32,917 nucleotides of DNA. Origin: Opitutaceae bacterium. GTDB lineage: Bacteria > Verrucomicrobiota > Verrucomicrobiia > Opitutales > Opitutaceae. The position numbers and the translations under genes are program-made. This document shows, in pieces, positions 26,729-32,917 of this stretch (its first letter is position 1; each line of letters starts with the position of its first letter). The notes under the pieces were generated by a model. The model made no database searches and was not told where the DNA came from. It saw only the letters and a program-made list of their open reading frames with translations. Location: assembly GCA_947474995.1 (NCBI GenBank), contig CANJNJ010000051.1, positions 1 through 32,917 on the forward strand, read 5' to 3'.

Positions 26729-28933
26729 ATGTCTCGACCGCCTGATTTGTCTCGGCCCCCGCAACCTGCCTCGGCGCCGTGGCACGCGATCACCCTTTGG
26801 GTCGCGGCGCTCCTCACCTTCACGACACCCGGGGCCCCGCTCCGCGGTGCGGACGGGGCGGCCCCCGCGTCACCTTCCGCCGCCGAGAACCCTTTTCTCC
26901 GCGAAAGCACCCTGCCTCTGCAGTACCCGCCGTTCGATCAGATCCGGAACGAACATTTCATCCCGGCCCTGGAACTCGGCATGGCGGAGCAACTGAAGGA
27001 AATCGAAGCCATCGCCAACAATCCCGAGCCGCCAACCTTTGAAAACACGGTCGTCACCTACGAACGCTCGGGCCGGCTGCTCGGCCGCGCCAACCGGACG
27101 TTTTCCAGCCTCACTGGGGCGCACTCCAACGAGGCTTTGCGCGCGATCGAGAAAGTCATGTCGCCCAAGCTCGCCGCGCAGGGCGACGCCATCCGCTTGA
27201 ACGGCCCGCTCTTTGCCCGGCTCGAGAATCTCTATCAGCGGCGCGACCAGCTCGGTCTCGATGCCGAGTCCAAGCGCCTGCTCGAGCGCCTCTACAAGGA
27301 TTTCGTCCGTTCCGGCGCCAAGCTGTCGGAGGCCGACAAGGCCCGCCACACCGCCTTGAACCGGGAGATCGCCGTGCTCCAAACCCGGTTTAACCAAAAC
27401 GTGCAGCAGGAATCCAACGCGTCGGCCGTCGTGGTCACCAATCGCGCCGACCTGGCCGGCATGTCCGCCCGCGCCATCGCCATCGCTCAAGCCGCCGCCA
27501 AGTCCGACCACGAGGACGGCAAGTTCGTGCTGCGACTGCTCAACACCAGCGGCCAGCCCTCGCTGGTGTCCCTCGAGAACCGCGCGATTCGCGAGCGAGT
27601 GCAGAAGATGTCCGTCCACCGCAATCGCCAGGGCGGTGAATTCGACAACCGCGCCATCGTGGCCCGGCTCGCGCGCCTCCGGGCGGAGCGGGCCGGGCTG
27701 CTCGGCTACCCCAACCACGCCGCCTACATTCTCGAGGACCAAACCGCGGGCACGCCGGCCCGGGTCAACGAACTTCTGGCGAAACTCGCCGGCCCCGCCG
27801 TGGCCAATGCCCGCCGGGAAGCGGCCGACATGCAGGCGATCATCGACCAGGAAAAGGGCGGCTTCCCGCTCGCGCCCTGGGATTGGGATTTTTATGCGGA
27901 GAAAGTCCGCCGGGCGCGCTACGACTTCGACGACGCGGCGCTCAAACCCTATCACGAGCTGGATCACGTCTTGTTTGACGGCCTGTTTTACGCCGCCACG
28001 CGGCTCTATGGCATCACCTTCAAGGAACGCCACGATCTGCCGGTCTATGAACCGACCGTGCGGGTCTTCGACATCTTCGACGCCAATGGTTCCCAACTCG
28101 CGATCTTCCTCGAGGATTTCTACGCGCGCCCCTCGAAGCGCGGCGGGGCGTGGGCCAATGCCTATGTCAGCCAATCCGGCCTGCTCGGAACCCGGCCGGT
28201 CATCGCCAACCACCACAATATTGCGCGGCCACCGGACGGCGAGGCCACGCTCCTGACCCGGCGCGAGGCGGAGACCCTGTTTCATGAATTCGGGCACGCG
28301 TTGCACGCGATGTTTTCCAACGTGAAATATCCGCGCTTCAGCGGCACGGCGGTCCCGCGCGACTTCGTGGAGTTCCCGTCGCAGGTGAACGAAATGTGGG
28401 CCATCTGGCCGGAGGTGCTCCGGAACTACGCCAAGCATTACCAGACGGGCGAACCGATTCCGACAGCACTGCTCGACAAGGTGATCGCCGCGGAGGATTT
28501 CAATGCGGGCTTCAAGACCACGGAATATCTCGCGGCTTCGCTGATCGACCAGGCGTGGCACCAACTCAAACCCGACGACGTTCCCGGCGCGGATGGCGTC
28601 GACGCCTTCGAAGCCGCGGCCCTGCGCACGGCCGGCCTTGATTTCGCACCAGTGCCGCCGCGGTACCACAGCACGTATTTCCTGCACGCTTTCTCCGGCG
28701 AGTACTCCGCCGGCTACTACTCCTACATCTGGGCCGAGGTGCTCGACGCCGACACGGTCGAATGGTTCAAGGAGCACGGCGGGCTCACGCGCGCGAATGG
28801 CGATTATTTCCGCCAAACCCTCTTGTCGCGCGGCGGCAGTGAGGAGGCATTGACCCTCTTCCGCAATTTCGCCGGACGCGACCCGTACGTCGAGCCGCTG
28901 CTCAAACGGCGCGGACTCGAAACCCCTCGGTAG
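26729..28933 (+). CDS. dcp: M3 family zinc peptidase, peptidyl-dipeptidase Dcp-like
   Basis: This is an exported metallopeptidase of 734 residues, close to the usual length of Dcp/oligopeptidase A. The chosen ATG is followed by a signal-like hydrophobic stretch (WHAITLWVAALLTFTTP); the frame upstream is open but implausible. The N-terminal helical part (NPFLRESTLPLQYPPFDQI onward) fits the M3A family. The active site H519-E520-F-G-H523 binds zinc, with E548 in DFVEFPSQ as third ligand. The substrate-binding segment HAFSGEYSAGYYSYIWAE near the C-terminus is also conserved. Such enzymes remove dipeptides from the C-terminus of oligopeptides in the periplasm. It is likely transcribed alone. Confidence 0.9.
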   Translation: MSRPPDLSRPPQPASAPWHAITLWVAALLTFTTPGAPLRGADGAAPASPSAAENPFLRESTLPLQYPPFDQIRNEHFIPALELGMAEQLKEIEAIANNPEPPTFENTVVTYERSGRLLGRANRTFSSLTGAHSNEALRAIEKVMSPKLAAQGDAIRLNGPLFARLENLYQRRDQLGLDAESKRLLERLYKDFVRSGAKLSEADKARHTALNREIAVLQTRFNQNVQQESNASAVVVTNRADLAGMSARAIAIAQAAAKSDHEDGKFVLRLLNTSGQPSLVSLENRAIRERVQKMSVHRNRQGGEFDNRAIVARLARLRAERAGLLGYPNHAAYILEDQTAGTPARVNELLAKLAGPAVANARREAADMQAIIDQEKGGFPLAPWDWDFYAEKVRRARYDFDDAALKPYHELDHVLFDGLFYAATRLYGITFKERHDLPVYEPTVRVFDIFDANGSQLAIFLEDFYARPSKRGGAWANAYVSQSGLLGTRPVIANHHNIARPPDGEATLLTRREAETLFHEFGHALHAMFSNVKYPRFSGTAVPRDFVEFPSQVNEMWAIWPEVLRNYAKHYQTGEPIPTALLDKVIAAEDFNAGFKTTEYLAASLIDQAWHQLKPDDVPGADGVDAFEAAALRTAGLDFAPVPPRYHSTYFLHAFSGEYSAGYYSYIWAEVLDADTVEWFKEHGGLTRANGDYFRQTLLSRGGSEEALTLFRNFAGRDPYVEPLLKRRGLETPR

Positions 28934-29015
28934 GAGCGGGTTTATCCCGCGACCGATCGTTCCCCCGCATCATTGCGTTGCGCTGCCGCGGCGATTGCCC
29001 CGAGGCTCTGCCCTT

Positions 29016-29906
29016 GTGACCTCTGGTTTTGCCCGCACCCTCTCGATCCTGATCGCCATGGCCCTCGGCGCCCTCGTGCCGCAGGCGCATGCCTTCTCGT
29101 GGGCCATCCGCTGGACGATCGTGGTGATGCTTTTCCTTGTTTTCCTGCAGACCCGGCTGTCGAGAACCGGACTGCAGCGCAGCCACCTCACGCTTCTCGC
29201 CGTTAACATCGGCCTGGGCTACTTCGGCTGGGGCGTCGGCTGGCTGGCGGGCGGACGGGACCTGGCCCTGGTGGGATTTTTTGCCGGCATCACGCCGACG
29301 GCCATCGCCGCGCCGGTCATCATCAGCTTCCTGCGCGGCCGCGTTGACTACGTCGTCATGGCGTTCCTGCTTTCCAATGTCGCGATTCCCGTGCTGTTAC
29401 CCGTGCTCCTCCCTCTGGTGCTCGGTCGCACCACCCCGGATGTCATGGTCCAGGTACTGGGCAGCATGGTCTTCGTGGTCTTTGCGCCCATGCTCGGCGC
29501 CTGGCTGCTGCGCGCGCTCCATCCGGCGGCGGCCGAGTGGCCGAGCCGCCTGCGCAACTTCTCGTTCGCGCTCTGGGTGACCACGATGTTCCTCGTCACC
29601 GCCAACGCCTCGGAATTTCTCCGCCAGCACGCCGACACGCCCCATCTTCTCCTCGCGAAAATTGCGCTGCTCACGCTGCTCATGGCCGCGGTGAATTTTG
29701 GCGTGGGCCGGCTGATCGGCGGCCCCAAATTCGGGCGTGAAGCGAGCCAGGCGCTCGGGCAAAAAAACACGACGTTTGCCATCTATCTCGCGCTGAGCTA
29801 CGCAAGTCCTCTGGTCGCGCTCGGGCCGACCTGCTATGTGCTCTGGCACAACCTCTGGAATTCCTGGCAACTGCACCAAGGGTCCCGACGCGAATCGGGC
29901 GACTGA
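29016..29906 (+). CDS. Bile acid:sodium symporter-like (BASS/SBF family) permease
   Basis: This is an inner-membrane protein of 296 residues with about nine or ten hydrophobic helices, as in the bile acid:sodium symporter and related families. Visible helices include TLSILIAMALGALV, IVVMLFLVFLQT, LTLLAVNIGLGYFGWGVGWL, LALVGFFAGITPTAIAAPVII, VAIPVLLPVLLPLVL, and others to the C-terminus. The G-I-T-P-T-A-I-A-A-P segment resembles the discontinuous-helix substrate site of this fold. The GTG start has a GAGG ten bases upstream; a TTG 21 bases earlier is the alternative. The substrate is unknown: members carry bile acids, pantoate, pyruvate or other organic anions. It lies downstream of the M3 peptidase gene and may be co-transcribed with it. 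Confidence 0.7.
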   Translation: MTSGFARTLSILIAMALGALVPQAHAFSWAIRWTIVVMLFLVFLQTRLSRTGLQRSHLTLLAVNIGLGYFGWGVGWLAGGRDLALVGFFAGITPTAIAAPVIISFLRGRVDYVVMAFLLSNVAIPVLLPVLLPLVLGRTTPDVMVQVLGSMVFVVFAPMLGAWLLRALHPAAAEWPSRLRNFSFALWVTTMFLVTANASEFLRQHADTPHLLLAKIALLTLLMAAVNFGVGRLIGGPKFGREASQALGQKNTTFAIYLALSYASPLVALGPTCYVLWHNLWNSWQLHQGSRRESGD

Positions 29907-29909
29907 CTT

Positions 29910-30011
29910 TTACCGGCCCGCTTTCTTCTCTTGCTTGGCGAGCTTCTTCTCCTTCGCGGACTTCAAGGGCTGTTTCTTAACCTGTTTCTGGGAGTTTTGT
30001 GACTTGGCCAT
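29910..30011 (-). CDS. Small lysine-rich basic protein
   Basis: This short frame of 33 residues reads MAKSQNSQKQVKKQPLKSAK and continues EKKLAKQEKKAGR. About 36 percent of the residues are lysine, and no membrane segment or metal motif is visible. It lies between two rightward genes, on the opposite strand, ending three bases after the permease stop. Similar tiny MAKxQNxKK-type proteins are, to my knowledge, annotated in several bacteria as hypothetical proteins. They could bind nucleic acid or ribosomes, but this is a guess from the charge. The frame is short, so the call depends on conservation elsewhere, which cannot be checked here. Confidence 0.55.
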   Translation of the reverse strand: MAKSQNSQKQVKKQPLKSAKEKKLAKQEKKAGR

Positions 30012-30150
30012 TCCGGATCGTAGGCACGGAGTTAGCCTGAAGCGATGGTGAAATGCAGGGCCGGGAAAATCACGGCGTCTTGAAAACCCCTGCGCGCCCC
30101 GCCATACCTCGCCTGCGCCCGCTTTTCGCCGCGCCCTGCCCCCCCATCCC

Positions 30151-32748
30151 ATGCACCGCGTTTTCCTTCTGCCCACGCTCGCATTGCTGATCGTCTCGGC
30201 CCCGGCCGCGGTCGACAGCCGCCGGACCATTTCCATCGTGCGCGATGCCACGCCCGGTCGCGCCGTCCAGCACGGTCTCGGCAAACTCGAATCGGCGCTC
30301 CGCGCCCAGGGCTGGACCGTGGAGAATCCAGCCAGCGGGGCCGCCGCCCACGGCCAGCAACTCATCGTCGCCGGCACGAGTGCCGGCGGTGGCGCCGCCG
30401 CCCAGACGTTGCGTGAACTCGGCGGCGCGCTCCCGACGTCCGCCGAGGCTCTCGCCGTCAAGAAATCCGTGCGCGGCGCGGCGCCGACCCTCGTGCTTTG
30501 CGGCGCCGACGATCGCGGCCTGATGTACGCGCTCCTCGACGCGGCCGAGCGAATCAGTTGGGCCGCGGATCCGAGCCTGCCGTTCAGCGAGATTCACGAG
30601 GTGAGCGAGCAGCCCAGCGTCCTCGATCGCTCGCTGTCCGTCTACACGATGAATCGCGCGTATTGGGAGAGCCGATTTTACGACGAGCGCTACTGGAGCC
30701 GCTATCTGGACACACTCGCAGCCAATCGGTTCAACCGCTTCCTGATCATTTTTGGCTACGAGAACGGCGGATTTCTCGCCCCGCCCTACCCCTACTTCTT
30801 CGACACGCCGGGTTTCGATGGCGTGCACATGGTGGACCTCACGCCCGAGCAGCAGCGCCGCAATCTGGCCGCGCTGAATCGATTAATCGAACTCGCCCAC
30901 GATCGCGGCATCGCGGTCAGCCTGGGAATCTGGGACCACATTTACCGCGCTGGCGTGCAGACCGGCGGCGCCGAATGGCTCGATGTCTACAAAGGCCGGC
31001 CCATCCCCAATACCGTCGAAGGCGTCACGACCGAGAATCTCAATACCTACACGCTGGCGTCGCTCAAGGAGCTGCTCGTGCGCGTGCCGGCCCTCGATGC
31101 GCTGCAGTTTCGCGTGCACGAGGAGTCCGGCCTGAAGCGCGAGGAGATGGATGATTTCTGGCGCGTGGTTTTCGAACATGTGCAGCGACAGAAACCCGGA
31201 ATGCTCCTCGAGGCGCGGGCCAAGGGCACCCCCGACAGCGTGCTCGAGACGGCGCTCGCCCAGGGCGTCAATCTGCGCGTCGAAACGAAGCATTGGATGG
31301 AGCAGATGGGACTGCCCTACCACCCGACGCACATCAATCCGCCCAACCAGCGCGAGCGCCGCCACGGCTACGCGGACCTGCTCCGGTACCCGCAGCGTTT
31401 CCAAATCGACTGGCGCCTCTGGAACGGCGGCACCGCCCGGGTCCTGCTTTGGGCCGATCCCGAGTACGTGCGGCGCTACTCGGCGGGCACGGCACTTTAC
31501 GACAGTCCGAATTGGGACGTGCAGGAACCGCTCGCAACCAAGATGGAAGCCCAGCGGCCGGACATGCCCGTGTTCGATCTGATGCCGGCGAAGTACCGCT
31601 ACTACGACTACGAGTTCGAGCGTTACTGGCATTTTTTCCAGGTGTGGGGCCGTGTCGGTTACAATCCCGACACGCCGGCCGACGTGTGGCAGCACGAGTT
31701 CCAAAAACGCTTCGGGGCCGCCGCGCCGCACGTGGAAGCGGGCCTCCACCGCGCGTCCGACGTTCTGCCCATGATCGTCGCGGCGGTCTACCCGTATCGG
31801 GCCTTTCCCACCACTCGCGGTTGGGCCGAACGGCAAAGCCTCGGCGCGGCGCTGGCCGATTACGCCAACAACGAGGGCACCGACACGGCGCAGTTCGAGA
31901 ATTTTGCCGAGGCCGCGAAACGCCTCCTCGCCGGGGGAACGACCGCCAAGCGGACCCCCGACGCCACCAGCCGATGGTTCGACGCGACCGCGGACGCGAT
32001 TCTCGTCTCGGTGCAGCAGGCCGAGGCCGCGATCGGCCATCAGCGTGGCAAGGAATTCGACGCCACGATGACCGACCTGCGTATTCTCGCCCAACTCGCC
32101 CGCTTTCATGCGCGGCGCGCGATCGCGGCCGTGCACTACCATCTCTTCAAGCGCGGACTGCGACTGGCCGAACTGCTCGCCGCCACCACCGAGGAGAAAG
32201 CCGCCGTCGCCGCGTGGCGCGATTTGGTCACGGCCGCCGGCGATCGCTACACCTTCGACCTCGCGATGGGGGCGCGAAAGTTCGATCTCTGCGGCCACTG
32301 GCGCAACGAGCTCGCAAACCTCGAGTACGATCTCAAGGAGCTCGAAGCGCAGTGCTGTCCGCCGGACGAAGCCGTGGTGAAGGAAAAAATCTGGCAACCC
32401 GCCACCACCGGTGACCGCACGCCACCCCGCGTGGAACACGAACGCGCCCGCAGGGCGAAGCCCGGGCAACCACTGATTATCACGGCGCGCGTGACGGATC
32501 CGTCCGGCGTGCAGAGCGTCCGCGTGCGTTACCGACCGGTCACCCAGTTCGAAGACTATGCGTCGCTTGACCTGCTACCGACCAGCGCCGCCGGCGTATA
32601 CTCCGTGTCGATTCCGGCCACGGCGTTCTCGCCGCTATACGACTTCATGTACTACCTTGAGGTCATCGACGCCGCCGGCAACGGAGCCACCTGGCCCGAC
32701 CTCGCAAAAGAAACGCCGTACGTCTTGGTCAAGGTCGAACGCCCCTAA
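30151..32748 (+). CDS. Secreted TIM-barrel glycoside-hydrolase-like protein (alpha-glucuronidase-like N-terminus)
   Basis: This exported protein has 865 residues. A signal peptide (MHRVFLLPTLALLIVSAPAA) leads to a domain (about 25-155, with RTISIVRDATPGRAVQHGLGKL and GADDRGLMYALLDAAERI) that resembles the N-terminal domain shared by GH67 alpha-glucuronidases and GH20 hexosaminidases. A TIM-barrel region follows (about 165-500, with NRFNRFLIIFGYENGG, GIAVSLGIWDHIY, LQFRVHEESGL, LLEARAKG and DWRLWNGGTARVLLWADPEYV), with several acidic residues at strand ends. A helical region (about 500-740) and a C-terminal Ig-like domain (about 765-865, RVTDPSGVQSVRVRYRP) close it. It probably acts on plant or algal polysaccharide outside the cytoplasm. 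The catalytic residues and substrate cannot be assigned with confidence. Confidence 0.7.
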   Translation: MHRVFLLPTLALLIVSAPAAVDSRRTISIVRDATPGRAVQHGLGKLESALRAQGWTVENPASGAAAHGQQLIVAGTSAGGGAAAQTLRELGGALPTSAEALAVKKSVRGAAPTLVLCGADDRGLMYALLDAAERISWAADPSLPFSEIHEVSEQPSVLDRSLSVYTMNRAYWESRFYDERYWSRYLDTLAANRFNRFLIIFGYENGGFLAPPYPYFFDTPGFDGVHMVDLTPEQQRRNLAALNRLIELAHDRGIAVSLGIWDHIYRAGVQTGGAEWLDVYKGRPIPNTVEGVTTENLNTYTLASLKELLVRVPALDALQFRVHEESGLKREEMDDFWRVVFEHVQRQKPGMLLEARAKGTPDSVLETALAQGVNLRVETKHWMEQMGLPYHPTHINPPNQRERRHGYADLLRYPQRFQIDWRLWNGGTARVLLWADPEYVRRYSAGTALYDSPNWDVQEPLATKMEAQRPDMPVFDLMPAKYRYYDYEFERYWHFFQVWGRVGYNPDTPADVWQHEFQKRFGAAAPHVEAGLHRASDVLPMIVAAVYPYRAFPTTRGWAERQSLGAALADYANNEGTDTAQFENFAEAAKRLLAGGTTAKRTPDATSRWFDATADAILVSVQQAEAAIGHQRGKEFDATMTDLRILAQLARFHARRAIAAVHYHLFKRGLRLAELLAATTEEKAAVAAWRDLVTAAGDRYTFDLAMGARKFDLCGHWRNELANLEYDLKELEAQCCPPDEAVVKEKIWQPATTGDRTPPRVEHERARRAKPGQPLIITARVTDPSGVQSVRVRYRPVTQFEDYASLDLLPTSAAGVYSVSIPATAFSPLYDFMYYLEVIDAAGNGATWPDLAKETPYVLVKVERP

Positions 32749-32800
32749 CCCGCCCCGCCCCCTCAACCTCCCCGCATGGAAAGGGCCGCCCCCCTGCCCG

Positions 32801-32823
32801 TTTGTCATCTAATAGATGACAAA
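32801..32823. promoter_or_regulatory. 23-bp perfect palindrome, candidate operator
   Basis: The arms TTTGTCATCTA and TAGATGACAAA are exact inverted repeats separated by a single A. It is an AT-rich island in GC-rich DNA, 65 bases ahead of the next likely start codon. The short spacing suits a dimeric regulator (GntR- or LacI-like) rather than an RNA hairpin with a proper loop. Which gene it controls is inferred only from position. Confidence 0.55.
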
Positions 32824-32888
32824 CAGCCATCGCCGTTTGGGGCTTTTCCTTCGCCACTTTTACCCGTCGTCCCCGTCGAGACCCCTGC

Positions 32889-32917
32889 ATGAACAAGAAC
32901 GGCATCAGCGTCGTGGC
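32889..32917 (+). CDS. Start of an unidentified gene cut by the window end
   Basis: An ATG followed by MNKNGISVV is open to the window edge. Nine residues are too few for identification. The start is supported only weakly, by the upstream palindrome and a GAG ten bases before the ATG. Confidence 0.3.

Noticed and set aside
26870-28816. Open frame of 648 codons on the minus strand opposite the M3 peptidase gene
   Set aside because: This is also an antisense shadow. The plus-strand frame contains the HEFGH zinc site and conserved C-terminal motifs.

Overview
The window is GC-rich DNA that most resembles an Opitutaceae-type member of the Verrucomicrobiota. This is inferred from the gene content: PVC-type 'membrane-bound dehydrogenase' proteins with HEAT repeats and cytochrome or copper domains, ThuA-like proteins, a PEP-CTERM protein, Gfo/Idh/MocA and xylose-isomerase-like sugar enzymes, TonB receptors, and many palindromic intergenic repeats. 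Genes rarely have a clear Shine-Dalgarno sequence, and TTG and GTG starts are likely. No rRNA, tRNA, CRISPR array or transposase was seen.

Layout. Bases 2-1360 hold the C-terminal half of a type I restriction HsdR subunit, convergent with a TonB-dependent receptor (1437-3755, minus). From 3909 to 17929 runs a one-directional carbohydrate locus: an FG-GAP/VCBS protein, a cupin, a TIM-barrel isomerase, a Gfo/Idh oxidoreductase, a ketohexose 3-epimerase-like enzyme, a 1677-residue fusion (ThuA, SGNH-like, PVC dehydrogenase, HEAT, cupredoxin) and a 903-residue PVC dehydrogenase ending in a c-type heme domain. A cytochrome c remnant (18145-18369) abuts a MazF/PemK-type toxin-antitoxin pair (18366-18928, minus). 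A vitamin B12 block follows: a BtuB-like receptor (minus) behind a cobalamin riboswitch, divergent from a methionine synthase split into two genes (21775-25657). Last come a PEP-CTERM protein, an M3 peptidase, a bile-acid/sodium-symporter-like permease, a tiny lysine-rich protein, a secreted glycoside-hydrolase-like protein, and a 23-bp palindrome ahead of a gene cut by the window end.

How the genes fit together. The sugar locus combines cytoplasmic NAD-dependent oxidation and epimerisation with two exported dehydrogenase-like proteins that carry their own electron carriers, one a type 1 copper domain and the other heme c. This looks like a carbohydrate or polyol oxidation and 3-keto-sugar style pathway, but the substrate cannot be read from the sequence. 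In the B12 block the receptor would import cobalamin and the split MetH would use it.

The most striking observation is that the cobalamin riboswitch (21655 to 21269, minus strand) is 387 nt long because two related hairpin-forming repeats (76 and 101 bp) lie inside one closing helix. Without them the aptamer is about 210 nt, the usual size. Other palindromic repeats fill most long intergenic gaps, and two short repetitive AT-richer tracts interrupt metH in frame.
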